A stretch of DNA of 13,111 nucleotides from an uncultured Actinomycetes bacterium (GTDB lineage Bacteria > Actinomycetota > Acidimicrobiia > Acidimicrobiales > Ilumatobacteraceae): the NCBI GenBank assembly GCA_903858075.1, contig CAIOHI010000354.1, positions 1 through 13,111 of the forward strand, in the 5' to 3' direction. The first letter of the stretch is position 1. Each line of letters starts with the position of its first letter. The translations under genes were made by a program, and so were the position numbers. This document shows, one piece after another, positions 1-6,450 of the stretch. Below the pieces are notes generated by a model. It made no database searches. It saw only the letters and a list, made by a program, of their open reading frames with translations, and was not told the origin of the DNA.

Positions 1-400
1 CTTCAAGAGCGAACTCCATCTCATCGACGGTCCACCATGAGTTCATAGATACCGACACCGCGCCCACAGAAATAATGGCCGCAAACGACATCACCCACTC
101 TGGGTAGTTACGCATGGCAACAGCGACTCGATCACCTTTTTTGATGCCATAGGTGTTGACCAGTAGGCAACTCAGTGCATCAACTTGTTGCATTGCTTCT
201 GTGAAGTTCACACGTTCGTCTTCGTAGACCAAAAATGGTTTGTCGCCATGTTGACGAGCGGCCCCAAACACATAGCCCAAATGCGGCGGCGCATTTTTAA
301 ACACCTGCATAGTGATGCCATTTACTGAAGCATCAATTAGCTCAAATGGTTGCCCTGGCGCTGTTAGTGCAGCACTTGCTTCATCCCACGTATTTCCCAT
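1..400 (-). CDS. Acyl-CoA synthetase / AMP-dependent ligase, N-terminal part only
   Basis: The reverse strand gives 133 complete codons from an ATG at 398-400 and runs off the left edge of the window. The start is supported by the Shine-Dalgarno sequence GGAGGG four bases upstream. The visible part resembles the N-terminal subdomain of the ANL superfamily of adenylating enzymes (fatty-acyl-CoA synthetases): the stretch KPFLVYEDERVNFTEA, then GIKKGDRVAVAMRNYPEW, then a hydrophobic AAIISVGAVSVSMNSWW stretch. These match the usual order of strand, helix and 'GDRVA...N' motif. Family members join ATP and a carboxylic acid to an acyl-adenylate and then transfer it to CoA. The ATP-binding P-loop and adenylation motifs lie outside the window, so the substrate cannot be judged. 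The gene follows the sepX/glpR-like gene on the same strand after 45 bases and may be cotranscribed with it. Confidence 0.85.
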   Translation of the reverse strand, partial: MGNTWDEASAALTAPGQPFELIDASVNGITMQVFKNAPPHLGYVFGAARQHGDKPFLVYEDERVNFTEAMQQVDALSCLLVNTYGIKKGDRVAVAMRNYPEWVMSFAAIISVGAVSVSMNSWWTVDEMEFALE

Positions 401-445
401 GTCACCCTCCACCCCGATGGAATGAGGATAGCCGCCAAAGAAGTT

Positions 446-1024
446 TTAGGCGGCGCGGTAATAGCTGTGGCGATAACCACGATTGATCTGCTGCTGGCGA
501 ATTTGCACCAACATGTAGCAGTAACCAACAAGGCTCAAAAAAGCCGCACCAAAAATAAGCGTCATCAAGCTCGAACCGGTGGTGAATGCAAGGAAGAGCG
601 ATACACCATTCACGCTGAGAATTCCGTAGAGCACATTGGTGCGACGACGGCGCAACATTTCACGACCCGACATTGGGGCAAAACCCACCTGGCCATTCAC
701 CGGGCGTGGCATGCCTTGAGATGCAGTGTGATGATGCGAGCGACCACCAGTGGCAGAGGCGACTGGCGCTGCGCCAAGGCTGGCACGTCGTGCTGCAGGA
801 GCGGGAGCAAAAGGTCGCGCCATGGCACGCATAGGAGCTGCACCGCGACCGTAAGGAGAGTTGCCATAGGCACCGCGCTGTGGCACGCCAGATTGGAGGG
901 TGTTCAACTGACGACGGAAAACATCTACTGAAGATTGAGGGCGGTCAATCTTGGAGCGAAAAATGGGAGGCAGAAGCACAGCAGCCCACATCGCCGCAAC
1001 GATTAACAAAATGACTGTGCTCAT
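446..1024 (-). CDS. SepX/GlpR-like divisome membrane protein
   Basis: This 192-residue protein begins with a hydrophobic segment (residues about 3-21) followed by a basic turn. The conserved-looking stretch SSVDVFRRQLNTLQSG comes next. A long Pro/Ala/Gly/Arg-rich, probably disordered linker (about 50-120) follows. After an RRRR cluster near 125-128 come two close membrane segments (about 130-150 and 152-173), then a short basic, Tyr-rich tail. This layout matches actinobacterial SepX/GlpR proteins, which in Streptomyces and Corynebacterium work at the division site; GlpR is the membrane receptor of the MoeA/gephyrin-like protein Glp. The protein is shorter than the mycobacterial homologue Rv0996. 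The AAGGG Shine-Dalgarno sequence, eight bases before the ATG, supports the start. In many actinobacteria the gene lies near moeA (glp) and moaC, as it does here. The family call rests on layout and short motifs, not an alignment. Confidence 0.68.
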   Translation of the reverse strand: MSTVILLIVAAMWAAVLLPPIFRSKIDRPQSSVDVFRRQLNTLQSGVPQRGAYGNSPYGRGAAPMRAMARPFAPAPAARRASLGAAPVASATGGRSHHHTASQGMPRPVNGQVGFAPMSGREMLRRRRTNVLYGILSVNGVSLFLAFTTGSSLMTLIFGAAFLSLVGYCYMLVQIRQQQINRGYRHSYYRAA

Positions 1025-1148
1025 TTACTAAGCCCTTACGTAGGAGAGAGGTATTTCTTTAACGCTTGAAAAGTCTAGGAGCATTCCGCAACCTTGACCA
1101 CTAACACCCCAATTTGAGGCCTTTGTCACGGCAAAAACAGCACTTTTT

Positions 1149-1183
1149 GGCTACTTTTTGTTGAAAAATGAACAAAAAGAGCC
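1149..1183 (-). terminator. Hairpin directly after moaC, possible terminator
   Basis: Immediately after the moaC stop codon (1184-1186) the minus-strand transcript can fold into a long hairpin. One arm is GGCT plus CTTTTTGTT, the other AACAAAAAG plus AGCC, with a single bulged base and an eight-base loop (1163-1170). A second, weaker CAAAAA/TTTTTG pair follows at 1132-1149. No U-run directly follows the first stem, so this is not a textbook intrinsic terminator. Its place at the end of moaC makes termination or 3' end protection the likeliest role. The remainder of the gap down to 1025 shows no other clear element apart from the glpR ribosome binding site. Confidence 0.5.
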
Positions 1184-1666
1184 CTATTCCTCGACGCGAC
1201 GGTAGGTGCCCGAGCGCCCGCCTGTCTTCTCCCACAGGGTGAGTTCACCAATGACCATGGCCTTGTCGGCCGATTTACACATGTCGTAAATGGTGAGAGC
1301 GGCAACAGAGCATGCATGCAGAGCTTCCATCTCGACGCCTGTGCGGTCGACCGTGTCGACCTGAACCTCAACTGCAACGTGATCGTCTGCGATGTCGAAG
1401 TTCACGCTGACCGCACTGATGAACAACGGGTGACATAACGGAATCATGTCGGAAGTATGTTTTGCGGCCTGAATACCCGCCACACGCGCGACGGCAATTA
1501 CATCACCTTTTTTCATTTCACGGTTAGCGACGGCTGCTGTGGTTTCTGGAGACATAAATACTTTGCACCGCGCAACTGCGCGACGGTGCGTTGGCTCTTT
1601 TGGAGTGACGTCTACCATGCGGGCATGACCCATGGGGTCGAGATGGCTAAAGGTGGGTTCCGACAT
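1184..1666 (-). CDS. moaC: Cyclic pyranopterin monophosphate synthase MoaC
   Basis: MoaC turns the 3',8-cyclo-GTP made by MoaA into cyclic pyranopterin monophosphate in molybdenum-cofactor synthesis, acting in the cytoplasm as a hexamer. The 160-residue product has the usual length of about 160. It shows the family motifs: HARMVDVTPKEPTHRRAVA near the N terminus, KKGDVIAVARVAGIQAAK (52-69), the TSDMIPLCHPL turn (71-81), and DRTGVEMEALHACSVAALTIYDMCK (107-131), which ends in the expected catalytic lysine K131. I chose the ATG at 1664-1666 over an in-frame TTG 15 bases upstream. The protein then begins MSEPTFSHLD, and a -10-like TACGCT sits six bases upstream with no Shine-Dalgarno sequence, as expected for a leaderless mRNA. 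The gene is divergent from the rhodanese fusion gene and is separated from moaA by it. Confidence 0.96.
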   Translation of the reverse strand: MSEPTFSHLDPMGHARMVDVTPKEPTHRRAVARCKVFMSPETTAAVANREMKKGDVIAVARVAGIQAAKHTSDMIPLCHPLFISAVSVNFDIADDHVAVEVQVDTVDRTGVEMEALHACSVAALTIYDMCKSADKAMVIGELTLWEKTGGRSGTYRRVEE

Positions 1667-1672
1667 GTGCAA

Positions 1673-1678
1673 AGCGTA
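1673..1678 (-). promoter_or_regulatory. Leaderless -10 box of moaC
   Basis: On the minus strand TACGCT (TANNNT type) ends six bases before the moaC ATG. With no ribosome binding site present, transcription probably starts at or beside the start codon. There is no recognisable TTGACA -35 box. An inverted repeat at 1679-1697 fills the place where the -35/-10 spacer would be. Confidence 0.5.
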
Positions 1679-1697
1679 CAAGGGATCACTTCCCTTG
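1679..1697. repeat. Inverted repeat in the moaC promoter, possible operator
   Basis: CAAGGGATCACTTCCCTTG is a perfect seven-base inverted repeat (CAAGGGA/TCCCTTG) around a five-base centre. It abuts the putative moaC -10 box, so a protein bound there would block moaC transcription. It could instead fold as a small hairpin in a longer transcript. No matching regulator gene is in the window. Confidence 0.5.
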
Positions 1698-1723
1698 GTT
1701 ACCTTTCAGACACTGCAACATAC

Positions 1724-1739
1724 ATACCCCTAGGGGTAT
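1724..1739. promoter_or_regulatory. CsoR/CstR-type operator palindrome
   Basis: ATACCCCTAGGGGTAT is a perfect 16-base palindrome upstream of the rhodanese/persulfide dioxygenase gene. C-runs and G-runs flanked by ATA and TAT are the hallmark of operators bound by CsoR-family (DUF156) repressors. In that family CstR senses persulfides and controls rhodanese and MBL-rhodanese genes in Staphylococcus. The palindrome lies between a plausible -10 box (TATGCT, 1739-1744) and the -35 region, so bound repressor would block RNA polymerase. No DUF156 gene is in the window, so the repressor would have to be encoded elsewhere. Confidence 0.72.
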
Positions 1740-1744
1740 ATGCT
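1739..1744 (+). promoter_or_regulatory. Putative -10 box of the rhodanese fusion gene
   Basis: TATGCT lies 29 bases before the ATG at 1774 and directly touches the palindrome 1724-1739. It would give a leader of roughly 23 bases carrying the GAGG Shine-Dalgarno sequence at 1765-1768. The -35 region (about 1716-1722) has no clear consensus match, so the promoter is tentative. TACCTT at 1700-1705 is an alternative. Confidence 0.4.
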
Positions 1745-1773
1745 TCTACAACAACACAACAACCGAGGTACGC

Positions 1774-3447
1774 ATGACCATCAACCTGAATTCCGATACC
1801 GATGTCATCAACACACCAGAGCTCCTCGCCGCTGGCGCTCAACTCATCGATGTTCGTGAACCCGATGAATTTGCCGCTGGCACCATTCCAGGCGCAATCA
1901 ATATTCCACTACAGGAATTTATAAAACGCTTGCCCTCATTCAACACTTCAGTTCCCCTCGCTATTTTGTGTCGCAGCGGAAATCGCAGCGGCCAGGCAAC
2001 TGAAATCTTCCGCGAAGCTGGCTTTCAAGCTGTCAACCTGCAAGGCGGAATGCTCGCGTGGGACGCACACCATTTGTCGTCTGACACATTGTTATGCCAG
2101 CAGTTTTATCTTGACTGCCTCTCGCAAGCGTCGTACCTCATCATTGACAAAACAACACAACGTGCAGTTGTGGTTGATCCCACCCGCGATGTGCAGCAAT
2201 ACATTGACACTGCAAAAATATATGGTGCAAAAATTGAACTCGTTCTTGAGACGCATTTTCACGCAGATTTTTTGTCCGGACACCTTGAACTCGCGCATGC
2301 AACCGGAGCAATCATTGGCTACGGAGCGCACGCACAACCCGAGTTCCCCACACGCCTTTTTGCAAACGGTGAAAAATACTCGCTCGGCAATGTTCAATTA
2401 GAGATACGCCACACACCCGGACACACACCCGAATCTATTTCAATTGTCGTGCGAGAACATGCTGACGATGCAGTTCCCTACGCCGTGCTGACCGGCGACA
2501 CCATGTTTATTGGCGACGTAGGTCGCCCCGACCTCTTGGTTTCTGTTGGACATACTTCAAATGAACTCGGACACATGCTCTACAACTCTCTACACCAGCA
2601 ATTGCTCACGCTTCCCGATGCAACGCGTGTTCTCCCTGCGCACGGAGCAGGTTCTGCATGCGGGAAGAATCTCTCAACGGAAACGATGTCCACTATTGGT
2701 GAGCAAAGACTCACAAACTACGCACTGCTAGCGCCCAACGTAGATGCCTTTATTGACATCGTCACCGAAGGCCAGCCTTCGGCTCCTAGCTATTTTATTT
2801 ATGATGCGCAACTCAATAGCCAAAACCATGCAGTGCTCGACGAACACATGCCCCCGCAGCAACTGTCATTAAATGAAGCACTCCGCCTTCAACATGAAGG
2901 TACGACTTTTATTGACACACGAGAAGCACAATTTTTTGCTACTGGATACCTCAAAGGTTCCATTAATGTTGGGCTCCAAGGCCGCTACGCGGAATACGCC
3001 GGTGCAGTAATTGCTCCAACGGAAAAAATGGTCATTGTGACTGAGCCCGGCCAAGAACTGGAAGCAAAAGTGCGACTTGCCCGTATTGGATACGACAACG
3101 TCATTGGATGGGTAAGCATCAACGACCTCACTGCAGCACCACAACATATGCTGCAAGCATCTCGGCTCACACCGGTGCAATTTCGCACGAGAACCACCAC
3201 AATTCATCCGCTGCAGATTGTTGATGTACGTAGCGCCAGCGAGTCACACCTCGGATCTTTTGCCAACGCCATCAACATCCCCATTGCGGAAATTCAGCAA
3301 CGGCTACATGAGCTCGATGCGACTAGACCCACCATCGTGTTTTGTGCTGGCGGATATCGGTCATCTATCGCAGCCAGCGTGTTGCGCCGCGCGGGCTTCA
3401 CCGATGTTTCAGATGTTCTTGGAGGCTTTGAAGCAATTCGCGCTTAA
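1774..3447 (+). CDS. Rhodanese / persulfide dioxygenase (MBL fold) / pseudo-rhodanese / rhodanese fusion
   Basis: The 557-residue protein has four domains. (1) A rhodanese (about 12-100) with active-site Cys66 in LCRSGNRS. (2) A metallo-beta-lactamase domain of the ETHE1/CstB persulfide dioxygenase kind (about 105-320), with THFHADF (His161, His163, Asp165), HTPGHTPES (His213, His216), TGDTMFIGDVGRPD (Asp242) and LPAHGAG. (3) A degenerate rhodanese (about 365-455) with no cysteine at the active-site loop (VTEPGQE, 422-428). (4) A second active rhodanese (about 475-557) with Cys524 in FCAGGYRS. Such proteins oxidise persulfide sulfur to sulfite with O2 and iron and move sulfane sulfur between thiols, in the cytoplasm. 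S. aureus CstB has the last three domains; the N-terminal rhodanese is extra. GAGG at 1765-1768 supports the start. The gene is divergent from moaC, converges with moaA eight bases away, and is preceded by a CsoR/CstR-like operator. Sulfide or persulfide detoxification is the likely role, inferred from domains and operator. Confidence 0.9.
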   Translation: MTINLNSDTDVINTPELLAAGAQLIDVREPDEFAAGTIPGAINIPLQEFIKRLPSFNTSVPLAILCRSGNRSGQATEIFREAGFQAVNLQGGMLAWDAHHLSSDTLLCQQFYLDCLSQASYLIIDKTTQRAVVVDPTRDVQQYIDTAKIYGAKIELVLETHFHADFLSGHLELAHATGAIIGYGAHAQPEFPTRLFANGEKYSLGNVQLEIRHTPGHTPESISIVVREHADDAVPYAVLTGDTMFIGDVGRPDLLVSVGHTSNELGHMLYNSLHQQLLTLPDATRVLPAHGAGSACGKNLSTETMSTIGEQRLTNYALLAPNVDAFIDIVTEGQPSAPSYFIYDAQLNSQNHAVLDEHMPPQQLSLNEALRLQHEGTTFIDTREAQFFATGYLKGSINVGLQGRYAEYAGAVIAPTEKMVIVTEPGQELEAKVRLARIGYDNVIGWVSINDLTAAPQHMLQASRLTPVQFRTRTTTIHPLQIVDVRSASESHLGSFANAINIPIAEIQQRLHELDATRPTIVFCAGGYRSSIAASVLRRAGFTDVSDVLGGFEAIRA

Positions 3448-3455
3448 AGACAGCC

Positions 3456-4499
3456 TCAGCCGCCGATTTGACTCATGCTGCGCACAGGGCGAATGAAATT
3501 GACTTGACCTATTTGGTGCCCGGCCCATTTGGTTCCTACTGCGCGACGTATTTCTGCCGCAATCTCAAGGTCACTTGCACCATTGCGCATGAGCACTTTC
3601 ATGTCGAATTCTGTGGTGGAAAAAAGACACGTGCGAAATTGGCCATCGGCAGTGAGCCGCACTCGGTCGCAATCGCCACAAAATGGCTTTGTGACCGAAG
3701 GAATAACACCTACGGTGCCTTTGCCATCGAGGTACCGCCAGCGATCGGCTGGAGCTGCGCCACGTGCTGACATTTGCTCAAGTGGATACACGGCGTGAAT
3801 AGCGTTCACAATTTCTTCTTGGCTGACCACTTTGTTGCCGGTCCAGCCGTGTTCAGCGTCTAGTGGCATGAACTCAATGAATCGCACTTCTACATTGTTC
3901 TCGCGACCAAAAGTTGCCAGGTCAACAATTTCATCATCGTTGGTTCCGCGTTCAATAACCGCATTGACTTTGACTGGGCTAAAGCCAGCTAACTGCGCTT
4001 CTTGAATTCCGGCAATGACATTGTGAAATTCATCGCGGCGTGTCATTGCTAAAAACTTCTCTGGCTGCAACGTGTCGAGGCTTACATTGACTCGGCTCAC
4101 ACCTGCCGTGAAGAGTTCATGCGCCACATTGCGCAGCGTTGCACCATTGGTAGTGAGAGCAATATCGGGAGCTTTGCCGGCGAAGGCCGAGGAAGCATGC
4201 GAGGGAACGCGCAGCGCCGCTAACTGGTTCACCAAAATAGGAAGGTGTGCACGAACCGTTGGTTCGCCACCAGTGAGGCGAATGCCATCAACAAAAAAAT
4301 GCTCAACACAAATGCCGGCGAAACGTGCTATTTCTTCAAAGGTGAGCACATCGCTACGATCGAGCCACACCATGCCCTCTGCAGGCATGCAGTAGGTGCA
4401 ACGAAAGTTGCAGCGGTCGGTGACCGAAATACGCAAGTCGCGTACAGTGCGCCCAAATGGGTCGACTAACGCTTCGCCTTGCACCCCCGCAGTACTCAT
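3456..4499 (-). CDS. moaA: GTP 3',8-cyclase MoaA (radical SAM)
   Basis: MoaA catalyses the first step of molybdenum-cofactor synthesis, the radical SAM conversion of GTP to 3',8-cyclo-7,8-dihydro-GTP, the substrate of MoaC. The 347-residue sequence has the radical SAM cluster motif CNFRCTYC (Cys30, Cys34, Cys37), the SAM-binding LTGGEP (75-80), and TTNGAT and NVSLDTL segments. The C-terminal second Fe-S site has FCGDCDRVRL and the later FRTC (Cys274, Cys277, Cys291). It ends in the Gly-Gly pair (346-347) that enters the active site of a neighbouring subunit. The length is normal. The ATG at 4497-4499 is nine bases after the moeA stop, so the two form an operon; an AGGG just upstream is a weak, very close ribosome site. 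Its 3' end faces the rhodanese fusion gene with only eight bases between stops, and I saw no terminator there. Confidence 0.97.
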   Translation of the reverse strand: MSTAGVQGEALVDPFGRTVRDLRISVTDRCNFRCTYCMPAEGMVWLDRSDVLTFEEIARFAGICVEHFFVDGIRLTGGEPTVRAHLPILVNQLAALRVPSHASSAFAGKAPDIALTTNGATLRNVAHELFTAGVSRVNVSLDTLQPEKFLAMTRRDEFHNVIAGIQEAQLAGFSPVKVNAVIERGTNDDEIVDLATFGRENNVEVRFIEFMPLDAEHGWTGNKVVSQEEIVNAIHAVYPLEQMSARGAAPADRWRYLDGKGTVGVIPSVTKPFCGDCDRVRLTADGQFRTCLFSTTEFDMKVLMRNGASDLEIAAEIRRAVGTKWAGHQIGQVNFIRPVRSMSQIGG

Positions 4500-4508
4500 A
4501 GCCCTAGT

Positions 4509-5756
4509 CTATGCCCCTTCAACGAGGTCTGATAAGAGGAGAACTCGTACTTCGCCGCCTGCAGCTACCCCTTCACCATCGGGCAAGACCGCTACAGCAT
4601 TGGCCAGCGCAGATGCTGCTAGTTGATGGCTTCCCTGTTGGCTCACAGGAGCAACATGAATACGACCATCACCATTGCTTGTAGCGACCACCCGTTGGAA
4701 ATGGATTTTGCCATCGGCTTTACGCGAAAAATGTGCATCTGCCACTGCAAGTAACGCAGGACGTTGCACTGGTGCATGGCCCATCATCTTGCGTAATGCC
4801 GGACGCGCCAACAATTCAAAACTCACCAGCGATGAGACAGGGTTTCCCGGAAGACCAAAGATGGGAACTTGACGTTGAGCTTCAGACCCACGAGGAGCAT
4901 CGAGCATGCCAAAGGCAAATGGTTTGGCCGGCTTAATAGCAATTTGCATCCACGTCATTTGTGCAATGCGACCAAGAAGCGCTTTGACCACATCGTACGC
5001 ACCCATGCTTACCCCGCCACTGGTAACAATGGCATCACACTCGGCAGCTGCAGTTCTTAACGTCTCTTCCAGAGCTTGTTCGTTGTCTCTCACAATGCCG
5101 TAATCAACTGCTACACAACCAGCTTGCGTTACAAGACCCATGAGCATGGTGCGATTGCTTTCACGAATTTGACCAAGCGCGAGTGGAGAACCGTCGTCAA
5201 CCAACTCATCGCCGGTAGACAGCACTGCAACACGCAGTCGCGGCACAACTAAAACCCGAGGCACGTTGATGCTTGCCAGAACGCCCACCGCAGCAGGGTG
5301 AAGTACATCGCCAATACGAAATACCACGTCGCCAATGCGCACATCATCACCGCGAGGTCGTACGGCTTGGCCCACCTGCACTGAAGCACTCAGTATGACT
5401 TCGTGTGGTGTTGTGCCTAGCGCTGAATCTTCCACCATCACCACGGCATCGGCACCATTTGGCATTGGCGCGCCCGTCATAATGCGAGACGTTTGCCCCG
5501 GACCTACTTCAACATTCGGAACACCACCTGCAGCAATTTCATCGACTACATGCAAGGTTGCCGGAATGTTTGCAACGTCTTGCGCGCGAACGGCGAAACC
5601 ATCGACTGCACTGTTGGCGAAATGAGGTACTTCTTCTTGCGAAACGATGTTCTCGGCGAGCACTAATCCATATGCATCGCTCATCGGCACCTTGACAGGT
5701 GCAGCCTGCTGAACTGCAAGCAGTACTTTTTCTTGGGCAGAAGCGAGTTCAATCAC
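4509..5756 (-). CDS. moeA: Molybdopterin molybdenumtransferase MoeA / Glp-like
   Basis: MoeA inserts molybdate into adenylated molybdopterin. The 415-residue protein shows MoeA motifs along its length: NSAVDGFAVR (48-57), TGAPMPNGADAVVMVE (94-109), LSTGDEL (179-185), TSGGVSMGAYDVV (245-257), KPAKPFAFG (275-283), GLPGNPVSS (301-309), and a C-terminal beta-barrel domain IV (about 330-412). In Corynebacterium a gephyrin-like MoeA homologue, Glp, also binds the membrane protein GlpR at the septum. With a sepX/glpR-like gene nearby this copy could have either or both roles. The start is a GTG (5754-5756) whose first base directly follows AGGAG, too close for a normal ribosome site. TACCGT seven bases upstream suggests a leaderless message instead. 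It leads the moeA-moaA operon and is divergent from the DUF1089 gene. Confidence 0.94.
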   Translation of the reverse strand: MIELASAQEKVLLAVQQAAPVKVPMSDAYGLVLAENIVSQEEVPHFANSAVDGFAVRAQDVANIPATLHVVDEIAAGGVPNVEVGPGQTSRIMTGAPMPNGADAVVMVEDSALGTTPHEVILSASVQVGQAVRPRGDDVRIGDVVFRIGDVLHPAAVGVLASINVPRVLVVPRLRVAVLSTGDELVDDGSPLALGQIRESNRTMLMGLVTQAGCVAVDYGIVRDNEQALEETLRTAAAECDAIVTSGGVSMGAYDVVKALLGRIAQMTWMQIAIKPAKPFAFGMLDAPRGSEAQRQVPIFGLPGNPVSSLVSFELLARPALRKMMGHAPVQRPALLAVADAHFSRKADGKIHFQRVVATSNGDGRIHVAPVSQQGSHQLAASALANAVAVLPDGEGVAAGGEVRVLLLSDLVEGA

Positions 5757-5763
5757 CTCCTGA

Positions 5764-5769
5764 ACGGTA
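5764..5769 (-). promoter_or_regulatory. Leaderless -10 box of moeA
   Basis: On the minus strand TACCGT (TANNNT type) ends seven bases before the GTG start of moeA, the spacing expected when transcription begins at the start codon. The -35 region would fall inside the first codons of the divergent gene; no clear -35 box is visible. Confidence 0.48.
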
Positions 5770-5772
5770 CCT

Positions 5773-6387
5773 GTGAGAAGATGGGACTACATGATCTACA
5801 GAGCACTTCCTGCTAGCGGTCACGATGTCTCTTGGGACGTCGTCAACCCCAACCTTGCCGATGGCGGACGCCCCCACAGCACGGTGAAGTTCCGTTGGGA
5901 AAATGAGGGCTGGACCCTCGATTGCGGGCTTGGGCCTCAACGCTCTCAAGTAGCCATCCGCGTGTCTGCCCAGTGGGGAATTCAGCAGGTACTTCTTTTC
6001 CGTGACCTTGACGACCCCGATCTGTGGCTCGCCACCGATGGTGCTGGGCGATGGGGAGAAGTCAACGGTGCCCACCGAACCGACCTCGATGGGTGCCATC
6101 TGGTTGCCATTGTTGGTTCACCCATCACGCATTGCATCGCTATTCGCCAACTCCCCTTAGAGGTCGGCCATGGGGCAGAAATCAAAACTGCCATTGTTGA
6201 CCCCGAGAAGCTGTCGGTTGTTGCCGGCACCATGCGTTTTGAGCGCATCGCCGAACACCGCTGGCGCTACACCCGAATCTCGCCTGCAGACAGCACATTG
6301 CAGGAACTCATTGAGGTCGATGTCGATGAATTTGGGCTCGTTCTTGATGAACCTGAACAGTTCATTCGGGCCCGAGGCGACGCTTAG
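5773..6387 (+). CDS. Putative glycolipid-binding protein (DUF1089 family)
   Basis: The 204-residue protein resembles the 'putative glycolipid-binding' family PF06475 (DUF1089), a soluble single-domain beta-rich fold of about 190 residues. The best match is the C-terminal two thirds: LWLATDGAGRWGEVNG, then LDGCHLVAIVGSPITHCIAIRQLPLEVGHGAEI, then MRFERIAEHRWRYTR and a final ELIEVDVDEFGLVLD strand. The biochemical role of the family is not established. There is no signal peptide or membrane segment. The start is uncertain. The GTG at 5773 has no ribosome site, whereas the in-frame ATG at 5791 has a weak GAGAAG ten bases before it and would give 198 residues. Only 16 (or 34) bases separate the gene from the divergent moeA start, so one promoter must overlap the other gene. 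It is followed 63 bases later by the fmdB-like gene. Confidence 0.75.
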   Translation: MRRWDYMIYRALPASGHDVSWDVVNPNLADGGRPHSTVKFRWENEGWTLDCGLGPQRSQVAIRVSAQWGIQQVLLFRDLDDPDLWLATDGAGRWGEVNGAHRTDLDGCHLVAIVGSPITHCIAIRQLPLEVGHGAEIKTAIVDPEKLSVVAGTMRFERIAEHRWRYTRISPADSTLQELIEVDVDEFGLVLDEPEQFIRARGDA

Positions 6388-6450
6388 GGTCAGTCTCCCG
6401 ATACTCTTTCCTCGCTGCAAAGCTATTGTTTTCTACCTGCAGGAGCCCTT

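Noticed and set aside
422..931. Plus-strand 169-codon frame opposite sepX/glpR
   Set aside because: It is antisense to a better gene with a ribosome site and recognisable membrane layout; its own product is His/Arg/Thr-rich with no domain features.
5692..5697. Perfect TTGACA as a -35 box for the DUF1089 gene
   Set aside because: No -10 hexamer at 16-18 bases (TGCAAG there); it is explained as moeA coding sequence for Val-Lys-Val.
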